Shown here: positions 6,277 through 13,459 of the stretch, piece after piece
How positions within the stretch are numbered: position 1 is the first letter of the stretch
How the letters are laid out: each line of letters opens with the position of its first letter
NCBI GenBank assembly: GCA_945911685.1
Contig: CAMEAW010000068.1
Coordinates: forward strand, 1-13,477
From: Bordetella parapertussis
GTDB lineage: Bacteria > Pseudomonadota > Gammaproteobacteria > Burkholderiales > Burkholderiaceae_B
Reading direction: 5' to 3'
Length of the DNA: 13,477 nt
Translations under genes and position numbers: made by a program
The notes under the pieces: model-generated
The model's database searches: none
What the model saw: only the letters and a program-made list of their open reading frames with translations
Told to the model about the DNA's origin: nothing

Positions 6277-7212
6277 ATGATAAAAAAAATCGCTTTTTGT
6301 TTGTTCGGTCTGTTTCTTGGCTCAAGTGCAAATGCCGCCGATCCCCTGTTGAATGCACAAGCTACGCAGGCTGCGCTCGCCACATCAGGCACTGTCGTGC
6401 TCGACATCCGCGACCCGAAATCTTACGCAGCTGGTCACATTGCGGGGGCTCTGAATGCACCCTACGGCACTTGGCGTGGCCCCGAGGGCAATCCTGGCGA
6501 ACTGCCTCCACTTGAAAACTTAACCAAACTTGTACAACGCCTCGGCCTCACGCCCAGTGCACATGTGATTGTGGCCTCGACGGGCAAAGACGCAACTGAT
6601 TTCGGTGCGGCTGCGCGCGTGTATTGGACACTCAAAGTTTTAGGCCTGCAAAACTTGTCTGTATTGAACGGCGGTTTAAAGGCTTGGCAGTCTGCGGGGT
6701 TTAACCTAGACACCAAACCAGTATCGGCTACACCAAGTACGTACACCCCAAGCATCAATCAAAGCATGATCGCCACGCGCGCCGAAGTGGTCAGCAGCGT
6801 TCAATCGGGTAAGGCACAACTCATTGACGCACGCCCCACCGCCTTTTTTGATGGCTCAACGCGGCACACCGCTGCCAAGGTGCCGGGCACTTTAAAAGGC
6901 GCGGTCAGCATCGAACACTCAACGTGGTTTGCGCCAAATAGCAGCCAAGTTGTACCTGCAAGCGAAGCAAAAAAACTAGCGCTCGCCACCTCTGTAAAAG
7001 ATAATCAAGAAGTCATCTCTTTTTGCAACACTGGCCACTGGGCTGCCACAAACTGGTTTGTCTTGTCAGAGCTCGTGGGGCAGCCAAACGTTAAGCTTTA
7101 CGCCGGCTCGATGGTTGACTGGACGCAGGCCGACGGCGCGTTACCCATGGACAACGTACCCAACCGCCTCACGCAGCTATACATTGACGCTCAGTTGTGG
7201 GCCGCAAAATAA
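6277..7212 (+). CDS. periplasmic two-domain rhodanese (sulfurtransferase)
   Basis: 311 residues with a Sec signal peptide (MIKKIAFCLFGLFLGSSANA, cleavage after residue 20). The N-terminal rhodanese domain (about 25-145) contains VVLDIRDPKSYAAGHIAGA and VLNGGLKAWQ, but its loop reads ASTGKDATD without Cys, so it is inactive and structural. The C-terminal domain (about 160-285) has QLIDARPTAFF and the catalytic loop FCNTGHWAA with Cys250, the only cysteine of the mature protein; it ends KLYAGSMVDWT. This arrangement is standard for thiosulfate/3-mercaptopyruvate sulfurtransferases, which carry sulfane sulfur as a Cys persulfide. A weak AAAGG lies 11 bases before the ATG. The YeeE/YedE transporter gene starts 38 bp downstream, so it probably handles periplasmic thiosulfate or sulfane sulfur together with that transporter. 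Confidence 0.93.
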   Translation: MIKKIAFCLFGLFLGSSANAADPLLNAQATQAALATSGTVVLDIRDPKSYAAGHIAGALNAPYGTWRGPEGNPGELPPLENLTKLVQRLGLTPSAHVIVASTGKDATDFGAAARVYWTLKVLGLQNLSVLNGGLKAWQSAGFNLDTKPVSATPSTYTPSINQSMIATRAEVVSSVQSGKAQLIDARPTAFFDGSTRHTAAKVPGTLKGAVSIEHSTWFAPNSSQVVPASEAKKLALATSVKDNQEVISFCNTGHWAATNWFVLSELVGQPNVKLYAGSMVDWTQADGALPMDNVPNRLTQLYIDAQLWAAK

Positions 7213-7250
7213 GTGACTGCCCTAAACGATGCAGTTTCACGAAGTTAATC

Positions 7251-8324
7251 ATGAAACGTCTGCCACTGAGCCTGCTGCTATTACTGTTTTTTATCTACCT
7301 CGGTTGGTCCGTGTCGATTCGCCAAGCTGTTTTGTTTGCAGTAGGGATTGGAATGGGCGCTGCGCTTTCAGGCGCACGCTTTGGTTTCACGACCGGCTGG
7401 CGCCAGCTCATTGAACAACGCGACCCCCGTGGTGTGACAGGTCAGTTGGTTTTGCTCGCCTTGGCGTCAGCATTTTCGTTGACACTTCTGGGTCAATATT
7501 CTGAACTGACAGCCGCACTGGGCCCACCAAGTATCAGCTTATTAATTGGTGCCTTTGTCTTTGGTTTAACCATGCAGATTGCCGATGGGTGTGGGTCGGG
7601 CACGCTGTACAAGGCGGGGCTTGGCGTGCCGCTGAACATGGGGATTTTGCCGCTCTTTGCCCTAGGCAGTTTTCTGGGCTCGGTGCAAGTGAACGACTGG
7701 CTGAAGCTTGGGCAACTTGAGCCGATTGGCTTAGTCACCGAATTTGGCAGCGCGCAGGCGTTGTTGCTCACGCTTGTGGGGCTTGCGTTCTTTGGCCTGA
7801 CCGCAAGGCTGTGGGTGGGCCCAGGGCGCACCTGGTGGGATCGCAAATGGTTGCTTGGCGCGATTGCACTCGCAGTCTTGGCGGCGCTCAATCTGCTCAT
7901 CGCCGGTCAACCTTGGGGAGTCGTTTACGGTTTTGGACTTTGGGCCGCAAAAGTTGCCAATGCCACGGGGCTGTTTGACCCGACCACCAATGCCTTCTGG
8001 AGCCAAGCCGGTAACGCACAACGCTTGAGCGAAATGGTACTACTGGACATTACGTCGATCACAAATATTGGTATTTTGGGCGGTGCCCTATGGATCTCGG
8101 CACGCGCCAAAAACGACAGTCAATCGTTGACGACAACGCAGTGGATCGTCGGCTTAATTGCGGGCTTCTTGATGGGTTACAGCTCACGCCTTGCCTTTGG
8201 TTGCAACATCGGAGCCATGCTAAGCGGTATTTCAACCGGCAGTGTTCACGGCTGGATCTGGGTGCCACTGGCGTTTGCAGGAACACTGATCGGTATACGC
8301 GTGCGACGCCATTACAAGCTATAG
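7251..8324 (+). CDS. YeeE/YedE-family thiosulfate/sulfur transporter
   Basis: 357 residues from ATG 7251; an in-frame GTG at 7197 would add 18 non-hydrophobic residues overlapping the rhodanese gene and is rejected. It has about nine or ten membrane segments and two internal repeats, each with the family Cys-glycine motif: IADGCGSGTLYKAGLG (Cys114) and RLAFGCNIGAMLSGISTGSVHGW (Cys318). These are the only two cysteines in the protein. Known: in the TsuA/YeeE type, conserved membrane cysteines line the path for thiosulfate uptake. Usual cytoplasmic partners are TusA-like or YeeD proteins, but no such gene is present here; instead a periplasmic rhodanese is upstream and a 56-aa cysteine-containing membrane peptide starts 10 bp downstream. 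The substrate is probably thiosulfate or another sulfane-sulfur compound, by family and context. Confidence 0.93.
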   Translation: MKRLPLSLLLLLFFIYLGWSVSIRQAVLFAVGIGMGAALSGARFGFTTGWRQLIEQRDPRGVTGQLVLLALASAFSLTLLGQYSELTAALGPPSISLLIGAFVFGLTMQIADGCGSGTLYKAGLGVPLNMGILPLFALGSFLGSVQVNDWLKLGQLEPIGLVTEFGSAQALLLTLVGLAFFGLTARLWVGPGRTWWDRKWLLGAIALAVLAALNLLIAGQPWGVVYGFGLWAAKVANATGLFDPTTNAFWSQAGNAQRLSEMVLLDITSITNIGILGGALWISARAKNDSQSLTTTQWIVGLIAGFLMGYSSRLAFGCNIGAMLSGISTGSVHGWIWVPLAFAGTLIGIRVRRHYKL

Positions 8325-8333
8325 CGAGCAATC

Positions 8334-8504
8334 ATGAGCCTATCTAATCACAAACTTCAGGCGGTCTTTTGGTGTGGCTTGCTGGCGTTCTTGGTTTGGG
8401 ATACGACGCAAGCGCCACCCGTTGACCTGCGTAATGAACCGCCGCTTATCGCAGCAGGCTCGGGTAGGGTCTCGAGCGGTGGTCACTGCGCGATTGCAAA
8501 ATAG
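8334..8504 (+). CDS. 56-aa membrane-anchored peptide with C-terminal cysteine tail, in the rhodanese-YeeE operon
   Basis: ATG at 8334 begins 10 bp after the YeeE stop and the frame ends with TAG at 8502-8504; a GCGAG about six bases upstream is a weak RBS. The product has a short N-terminus with one Lys and one His, a hydrophobic anchor (about 9-22, LQAVFWCGLLAFLVW), a proline-rich linker (TTQAPPVDLRNEPPL) and a glycine/serine tail GSGRVSSGGHCAIAK with Cys52. By the positive-inside rule the tail would face the periplasm, the compartment of the rhodanese Cys250. I do not recognise the family. The tight spacing and the ordered tail suggest a real gene acting with YeeE or the rhodanese, perhaps as a small transporter subunit or sulfur relay; this role is inference. 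Confidence 0.62.
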   Translation: MSLSNHKLQAVFWCGLLAFLVWDTTQAPPVDLRNEPPLIAAGSGRVSSGGHCAIAK

Positions 8505-8540
8505 GTTGATCTGAAACGAACCGGCTGGGCGGTTAGGGAT

Positions 8541-8564
8541 GCGCTGGCATGCGCTGACAGCGCA
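8541..8564. repeat. hairpin between convergent genes, possible bidirectional terminator
   Basis: TGCGCTG (8550-8556) and CAGCGCA (8558-8564) are perfect inverted arms around one A. A second copy of GCGCTG at 8541-8546 could pair with the same right arm, so two alternative stems are possible. It lies between the 56-aa peptide and the convergent 69-aa gene, where a shared transcript end is expected. No T-run follows. Confidence 0.4.
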
Positions 8565-8574
8565 GTGAAAGGTA

Positions 8575-8784
8575 TTAGTGAATGTTGCGAGCGATCCAAT
8601 AGACGATACCGACTAAGGCTGTGGCCCCACTCATGGCCCCGCCCAGTAACTTCCAAGTCATAGAATGAAGTTCTTGATGTAAATCGGCTTTGGTCACAAA
8701 AGTGCCCAGCCGCGTTTCGATACGTGCTAACCGATCCCGAGTTTCAATCGCAAACTCTTCTAATGCAACAACTCTAGCTTCCAT
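8575..8784 (-). CDS. 69-aa coiled-coil protein with C-terminal membrane anchor (XhlA-like architecture)
   Basis: A strong Shine-Dalgarno sequence (TAAGGAG, 8 bases before the ATG) supports the start at 8784. Residues 1-45 form a charged amphipathic helix (VVALEEFAIETRDRLARIETRLGTFVTKADLHQEL) likely to make a coiled coil. Residues 46-66 are hydrophobic (LLGGAMSGATALVGIVYWIA), followed by RNIH. This is the layout of XhlA-like and related small proteins found both in phage lysis cassettes and as single chromosomal genes; no holin, endolysin or other phage gene is nearby, so a lysis role is not supported. It is a single gene, convergent with the sulfur operon. Confidence 0.75.
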   Translation of the reverse strand: MEARVVALEEFAIETRDRLARIETRLGTFVTKADLHQELHSMTWKLLGGAMSGATALVGIVYWIARNIH

Positions 8785-8971
8785 TTAAACAACTCCTTAA
8801 GTGCGATACCGAAATTATCTCAATTTCTCACCACATCAGCACAAGAAGAAGTGCAACAATTTGTCACAGCTATAGGCCCATGAGCAAGGAGCCTACGCGT
8901 GCGCCTTCCGCGCTTACATCCCCGCCCTGAACTGCGAAGTTTTACGGGCAAATCCGATAAAGAGGCAAGTA

Positions 8972-9964
8972 TCACTCTACCTTTGCGCCCGCAATATCGA
9001 TAATCTTTTTATATTTGATCATTTCAGAAGCGATCAATTTTTGCAGTTCTTGGGGTGAACTGGTTTCAGGGTCTGCACCCAAAGACACCAACTTTTCTGC
9101 GACCTCGGGCAGCGCAATCACTCTAACGAGTTCTTGATTAAGCTTGGTCACAATCGCAATAGGGGTGCCTGCCGGTGCGAGCAAACAAAACCAGCCTCTC
9201 AGGTCATAGCCCTTGACGCCAGCCTCATCTAAAGTCGGTACATCCTTGAATACCACATTACGCTTTAAGCCGGTCGTCGCAAGTGGACGAATTGTTCCGG
9301 CGTTAATCTGCGTTTGCATCGCCGTAATATTGTCAAACATCATCGCCACACGGCCCGCCATCAAATCTGTCAGACCGGGCACATTACTTTTGTAAGGGAT
9401 ATGCGTGAGCTTGGCACCAGACATCGAAATAAATAAAGCAGCTGCAAGATGGCTGGTGGTGCCGTTTCCGGAGGAGGCGTAATCGAACTGGCCAGGCGAG
9501 GCCTTCGAGAGACTCACTAACTCGGCGACCGTTTTTACCGGTGAATCTTTGGGTACAGACATTACAAACAAATTGGTCGCGATCAAGCCGATCGGTTCAA
9601 AATCTTTGAGCGGGTCGTAAGGAAGCTTGGCGTACATGCCAGGATTAATGCCATGCGTTGAGCTCGAACCCATCAGTATCGTGTAGCCATCAGCAGGCGC
9701 GCGCGCAACCTCGGCGCTACCAAGGCTGCCACCCGCTCCGGGGCGATTTTCAACCACCACGGTTTGGCCAAGACCTTCTGTAAATTTTTGCGCTAAAAAG
9801 CGACCAATCACGTCGGTACCTCCGCCCGCACCAAACGGAATCACCAATTTGATCGAGCGCGTCGGCCATTGCACGGTCTGTGCCGAAGCTGAGGCACAAA
9901 GTAGACCTGCGCACAGAGTCGCGAGCAGCGAGGTAGCAATATTACGGACAATTAAATTTTTCAT
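8972..9964 (-). CDS. Bug-family (TctC-type) periplasmic substrate-binding protein
   Basis: 330 residues, full family length. Signal peptide 1-28 (MKNLIVRN, hydrophobic core, ASASA before Gln29). Then the N-terminal Bug hallmark WPTRSIKLVIPFGAGGGTD (34-52), QTVVVENRPGAGGSLGS, LPYDPLKDFEPIG, IPYKSNVPGLTDLMAGRV and FCLLAPAGTPIAIV. The start at 9964 is the only Met giving the full signal; the Shine-Dalgarno sequence is poor. It is the last gene of the minus-strand amidase cluster, separated by 106 bp of AT-rich DNA from the isochorismatase-fold gene. A weak promoter-like pair lies in that gap (TTCAAT and TATAGA, 16-bp spacing, 9980-10007 on the minus strand), so it may have its own promoter. It probably captures the compound degraded by the upstream hydrolases, or a related one; the ligand is unknown. 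Confidence 0.94.
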   Translation of the reverse strand: MKNLIVRNIATSLLATLCAGLLCASASAQTVQWPTRSIKLVIPFGAGGGTDVIGRFLAQKFTEGLGQTVVVENRPGAGGSLGSAEVARAPADGYTILMGSSSTHGINPGMYAKLPYDPLKDFEPIGLIATNLFVMSVPKDSPVKTVAELVSLSKASPGQFDYASSGNGTTSHLAAALFISMSGAKLTHIPYKSNVPGLTDLMAGRVAMMFDNITAMQTQINAGTIRPLATTGLKRNVVFKDVPTLDEAGVKGYDLRGWFCLLAPAGTPIAIVTKLNQELVRVIALPEVAEKLVSLGADPETSSPQELQKLIASEMIKYKKIIDIAGAKVE

Positions 9965-10070
9965 ATTTTTCTATGGTTTTCTATAAATGTAAGCAAATGC
10001 AATTGAAGGATTGCTACTAGACAAAACTATCCGATACCATTCTTGCGATAGACCTAAAATCTTAAAATGC

Positions 10071-10784
10071 TCAAATACTTTTGCCTGCCTCAAAACGTCC
10101 GCTGCGGCAGGCTGACAAATACTCGATGACCTCGGGTGTTGGTAAAACATCCGCGAACTGGCGATCCATATCAAAAAGAGAAATCGCGTGTGAAATTGGG
10201 ATGCGATCAAAAACAGCTTCTTGCGGGACGATCGCACGATAGTTATACGACGCACAATCAAAGACGGTTGCACGGATGCAGTTACTTGTTGCCCCACCCA
10301 CAACGATCACAGTATCGATACCGCGGTCGATAAGGTAGCCTAATAGGGGCGTGCCATGAAAACCGCTCGGTTTCTTTTTTACAAAAACAAGGTCACGCGC
10401 TGCCGGTACCAGTAGTGGTGAAAGTTCTGCCCCCAAGCTACCTGCTAAGCACCATCTATCCGACTCTAGCAAATCCCTCTTCCGTTGGTAGACGCCCATG
10501 TCAATGCCTGAGGGGTCTATTTCAAACCGCGTAAAGATACAGGGCACTTCGGCAAGTTGGGCTGTGCGCACAACCTGCGCGATGTGTCGCATCGCTTCGC
10601 GCCCAACTTCACCGCAGCTTGACGGCCAACTGTTTTCAACTTCTGCCTCGCCAACCATGTAGCGCTGCGCGTCGATCACTAAGACAACCGGCTGTTGGCC
10701 AAAGCCCATGCGGCGACCGAATTTTCCGCGAGCAAGTACCGCTTTATCCGCTTCTGTTAAAAACTGATCCCACAGCATACTCAT
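10071..10784 (-). CDS. isochorismatase-fold cysteine hydrolase (N-carbamoylsarcosine amidase-like)
   Basis: 237 residues from ATG 10784, which overlaps the amidase stop as ATGA, with an AAGGTAG about eight bases upstream; a longer frame to 10838 lies inside the amidase gene and is rejected. The cysteine-hydrolase catalytic set is present: Asp38 in VVLVIDAQ, Lys in VKKKPSGFHGT (136-138, probably Lys138), and Cys169 in VVGGATSNCIRATVFDC, with the conserved cis-peptide region before the Cys. The N-terminus FGRRMGFGQQPVVLVIDAQ and the tail HAISLFDMDRQFADV resemble the N-carbamoylsarcosine amidase / maleamate amidohydrolase side of the family, which cleaves small amides or carbamoyl groups. Expected location is the cytoplasm. 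It is translationally coupled to the amidase, so the two probably act one after the other. The exact substrate is not readable. Confidence 0.88.
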   Translation of the reverse strand: MSMLWDQFLTEADKAVLARGKFGRRMGFGQQPVVLVIDAQRYMVGEAEVENSWPSSCGEVGREAMRHIAQVVRTAQLAEVPCIFTRFEIDPSGIDMGVYQRKRDLLESDRWCLAGSLGAELSPLLVPAARDLVFVKKKPSGFHGTPLLGYLIDRGIDTVIVVGGATSNCIRATVFDCASYNYRAIVPQEAVFDRIPISHAISLFDMDRQFADVLPTPEVIEYLSACRSGRFEAGKSI

Positions 10785-12238
10785 GACTTTTCTACCTTTA
10801 GCGCTTGCGCTCTTTGCATGCAAGCTAAACGATCCCAAGCGATATCTTTTGAGAGCTGGTGGGCGACCGACAACAGCCGAGCCTCTGCGAAAGGCCTGCC
10901 CACAAGTTGCGCACCGATCGGCATCCCTGCACGATCGACGCCAATGGGCATCGTGAGTGAGGGAAGCCCTAAATAATTGAAGGGGCGCACCAGCGGTGTT
11001 AACGCAGTGACCACGCCAAAGACCTTGCCAGGGGTTTCGACATCAGCTTCTTCATGCGTTGGAACGGGTATCGGCATGGTCGGGCAAACCAACACGTCTA
11101 GATCTTGCATCGTGCCATGCAAAAACTCGTGCAGTATTTTGGCGCGCATCTGAAGCGCTTCTAGATAGCGTACCGCGGGCACATGCAAACCCGGCTCTGT
11201 TCTTGAAAAAACGGCTTGCGAATAGAGATCACGTCGCTCGCGCATCCAGTGACCATGTAAGGTTGCGGCTTCAACTTTTGAAAAGACGTCCGCCATGGCG
11301 TAACACGTAGCAATCTCGTTGGACTGCACCCGACCGACCTGACCGTATCTTGTTTGAATCACTTCGATGAATGACTCAAAAACTCGGGTAATGTCTGGAT
11401 GACAGGGAGCGATTCCTTCCAAGACTGCCCAGCGGCTTGCGCGACCCGCGGTCTCGAGGGACGAAATATAGTTGGGTACGGGTGCCTCAAGGCTCGAGGC
11501 GTCTCGCGGATCCCAACCGGCTAAAACCTGTAGCAAGACGGCGCAATCTTGGGCCGAGCGCGCAATGGGGCCGACACAATCCAGTGAAAATGCCCTTGGA
11601 AAACAACCGGCTCGAGACACACGGCCGTAAGTGCCCTTCAGGCCAAATAATCCATTCATCGATGCTGGCAAACGCGTTGAGCCGCCCGTATCAGAGGCAA
11701 GCGCGCCGTAGATGACCCCCGCACCCACCGCTGCACCCGAACCGCTCGACGACCCACCCGAAATACGGTCTAAATCCCAGCTGTTACGACAATCACCGAA
11801 GTGCGGATTCTGCCCGGTTGGCCCGGCCACCATTTCGTTCATATTCAACGGGCCCAAATCTACCGCGCCGGCCTCGCTGAGCCTCTGTAGCGCAGTAGCG
11901 GTCACGCGCCCCAGATCAGCGCCCGTCACTTTTGACCCAACCGTCATAGGCAAGCCCTGCCGCTCAAAGCAGTCTTTGTGCGCCAGCGGAATCCCATGCA
12001 AAGGCCCTCGCCATTTTCCTGAGGCAGCCTCGAGGTCGAGCTGTTTTGCCTGAGCGATCGCGCTGTCTGCCCAGATGTCGATAAACGCGTTGAGCATCGG
12101 TTGAGTCTGTACCGCGCGGTCGAGTGCGTGTCGGGTAAGCTGTTCAGCACTTAATTCTTTGCGTCTTAGACGGGCACCCACTTCTGTGATTGAGGCCTCA
12201 AGAATATCGGTAGGCTGATTTAACGGTAATGGCATCAT
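10781..12238 (-). CDS. amidase-signature family hydrolase (GatA/AtzE-like)
   Basis: 485 residues. The amidase-signature triad is complete: Lys88 in LAHKDCFERQG, cis-Ser163 in GGSSSGSGAAVG (161-172), and nucleophile Ser187 in SDTGGSTRLPA; the spacings 75 and 24 match the family (FAAH has Lys142, Ser217, Ser241). Other family blocks are PLHGIPLAHKD, NMNEMVAGPTGQNPHFGDCRN and, near the C-terminus, FNYLGLPSLTMPIG and GMPIGAQLVGRPFAEARLL. It lacks the extra C-terminal domain of allophanate hydrolase (AtzF type) and so fits a stand-alone amidase. The start is one of two adjacent ATGs (12238 or 12235), 2 nt after the preceding small gene, with GGTGAG upstream. The likely job is hydrolysis of a small amide, ester or carbamoyl compound in the cytoplasm. 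Family members with a small helical partner (GatCAB, AtzEG) are known, and a 79-aa gene sits directly upstream. Confidence 0.94.
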   Translation of the reverse strand: MMPLPLNQPTDILEASITEVGARLRRKELSAEQLTRHALDRAVQTQPMLNAFIDIWADSAIAQAKQLDLEAASGKWRGPLHGIPLAHKDCFERQGLPMTVGSKVTGADLGRVTATALQRLSEAGAVDLGPLNMNEMVAGPTGQNPHFGDCRNSWDLDRISGGSSSGSGAAVGAGVIYGALASDTGGSTRLPASMNGLFGLKGTYGRVSRAGCFPRAFSLDCVGPIARSAQDCAVLLQVLAGWDPRDASSLEAPVPNYISSLETAGRASRWAVLEGIAPCHPDITRVFESFIEVIQTRYGQVGRVQSNEIATCYAMADVFSKVEAATLHGHWMRERRDLYSQAVFSRTEPGLHVPAVRYLEALQMRAKILHEFLHGTMQDLDVLVCPTMPIPVPTHEEADVETPGKVFGVVTALTPLVRPFNYLGLPSLTMPIGVDRAGMPIGAQLVGRPFAEARLLSVAHQLSKDIAWDRLACMQRAQALKVEKS

Positions 12239-12240
12239 CT

Positions 12241-12480
12241 TCAGCTCACCCGATTCGTATCATCTGCCTCAGCCAACAGCATCATCGCAAAATCTTGCGG
12301 GTGATCTCCGCTTTGAATACGCCCTGCCGCGCCGCGCCGCACGGCCTCGTTCAGTCGTAAGACTTCTGCAGAAATTTGCTTAATGTCAGAGCGAGAAACG
12401 ATACCGTGCAAAAGTTCACCGGTTTGTTTCAACGCCACCTGTATTGCCTCGATATCGGTCTGCTGCGCATGATCACTCAT
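12241..12480 (-). CDS. 79-aa helical protein, candidate small subunit of the amidase
   Basis: ATG at 12480 has a strong Shine-Dalgarno sequence (AGGAG, seven bases upstream) that overlaps the stop of the preceding Bug gene; a longer reading to 12519 lies within that gene and is rejected. The product is mostly helical and charged, with no signal peptide and no Cys: QQTDIEAIQVALKQTGELLH, SDIKQISAEVLRLNEAVRR, then a DHPQDFAMMLLAEAD tail. It lies 10 nt after the Bug stop and 2 nt before the amidase ATG, so co-translation is likely. I see no clear match to a named family. The size, position and helix-plus-tail pattern resemble AtzG and GatC, the non-catalytic helpers of amidase-signature enzymes, but that is inference and the sequence similarity visible by eye is weak. 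Confidence 0.75.
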   Translation of the reverse strand: MSDHAQQTDIEAIQVALKQTGELLHGIVSRSDIKQISAEVLRLNEAVRRGAAGRIQSGDHPQDFAMMLLAEADDTNRVS

Positions 12481-12490
12481 CGCGTGTCTC

Positions 12491-13459
12491 CTAGTTCTGC
12501 ACACCAGCACGCTTAGCAATCGCCCGCCAGCGCTCTAAGTCTTTGACTAACAATTGCTGAAAGGCCTCTGGCGTGCCGATAGCGGGAGAAGCGCCAACTG
12601 TTTTTAAAAATTCAGCAAACGCTGCGTCGTTGACGATCTTATTGACCGCAGCATTCATCTTTTGCAAGATTGCCACCGGAATACCCGCAGGTGCGAACAG
12701 TCCCCACCAAACATCCACTTCGTACTGTGTCCCGGTCGCCTCAATCACAGTCGGAATATTTGGATAGTCTGGCTCACGCTTTGCGCCAGTGAAAGCTAGC
12801 TTTGGCAAGCTGTCGGCAGCGTTACCCTTAATCGACGCAATCGTGGTGATAATCATATCGAGTCGTCCCGCCACCAAGTCTAATTGAGCCGGTGAAATCC
12901 CTTTATACGGTACAGCAGTCATTTTAATATCAAAGATATCGTTAAAGAGCTCGGTCGCCATCTGCGTGCTGTCACCCAAACCAGCACTGCCAAAATTCAT
13001 TTTGCGGGGATTCGCCTTTGCGTAAGCGATCAGCTCTTTGATGTCTTTAGCGGGAAACTCTTTACTGGTGAGCACGACAAAGGGCGAGCGCGCGACTTGC
13101 GCCACGCCCATGAACGCTTTAGGCGGATCGTATGGTGTTTGTTGCACAGCCGCCGACGTTGCAAGCGAGCTAGAAATAAACAGGAATGTATACCCGTCTG
13201 GCTTTGAGGTTGCTACCGCTTGCGAACCAATCGTACCGGCTCCTCCGCCTTTATTTTCAACCACGACAGTCTGACCAAAGGCTTTACTCAGACCATCAGC
13301 TAAACGTCTAGCGATGACATCATTACTGCCTCCGGGTGGAAACGGCACCACCATATGTATCGGTGATGCGGGCCAGGTTGGGTTCGCAAAAACGCTGGCA
13401 GGTAGGCTGAGTAACGCAACGATCGCAACGCAGCATTGCGAAAACAAATGACGAATCAT
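12491..13459 (-). CDS. Bug-family (TctC-type) periplasmic substrate-binding protein, first gene of the amidase cluster
   Basis: 322 residues. Signal peptide 1-26 (MIRHLFSQ, hydrophobic core, SVFA before Asn27), followed by WPASPIHMVVPFPPGGSNDVIARRLADGL (29-57), QTVVVENKGGGAGTIGS, PYDPPKAFMGVAQV, VPYKGISPAQLDLVAGRLDM and LFAPAGIPVAIL, all family landmarks. The start at 13459 has an AGAGGA eight bases upstream. The next gene, encoding the 79-aa protein, begins 10 nt after its stop. It differs clearly from the second Bug protein of the cluster, so the two receptors may bind different ligands. No TctA or TctB gene is seen in the window; upstream DNA beyond 13477 is unknown and could hold the promoter or a regulator. 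Confidence 0.95.
   Translation of the reverse strand: MIRHLFSQCCVAIVALLSLPASVFANPTWPASPIHMVVPFPPGGSNDVIARRLADGLSKAFGQTVVVENKGGGAGTIGSQAVATSKPDGYTFLFISSSLATSAAVQQTPYDPPKAFMGVAQVARSPFVVLTSKEFPAKDIKELIAYAKANPRKMNFGSAGLGDSTQMATELFNDIFDIKMTAVPYKGISPAQLDLVAGRLDMIITTIASIKGNAADSLPKLAFTGAKREPDYPNIPTVIEATGTQYEVDVWWGLFAPAGIPVAILQKMNAAVNKIVNDAAFAEFLKTVGASPAIGTPEAFQQLLVKDLERWRAIAKRAGVQN

Noticed and set aside
6183..6515. 110-aa open frame on the plus strand
   Set aside because: Overlaps the rhodanese gene in another frame, including its signal peptide and first domain; composition is that of an out-of-frame shadow.
7197..7250. Longer N-terminus for the YeeE protein starting at GTG 7197
   Set aside because: It would overlap the rhodanese 3' end and add a non-hydrophobic, basic leader; ATG 7251 gives a normal membrane-protein start.
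8575..8784. Phage lysis gene or prophage remnant (XhlA-like)
   Set aside because: No holin, endolysin, integrase or structural gene nearby; coiled coil plus membrane tail is too general a layout.
8882..8932. Short frame starting ATGAGCAAGGAG in the gap before the Bug gene
   Set aside because: Only 16 residues, no RBS and no recognisable pattern.
11712..12053. 113-aa plus-strand open frame opposite the amidase gene
   Set aside because: Antisense to the amidase signature region, whose protein sequence is clearly under selection in the minus-strand frame.
10071..12238. Biuret pathway (BiuH plus allophanate hydrolase AtzF)
   Set aside because: The fold pairing fits, but the amidase lacks the AtzF C-terminal domain and the cysteine hydrolase resembles the N-carbamoylsarcosine amidase side of its family rather than BiuH.
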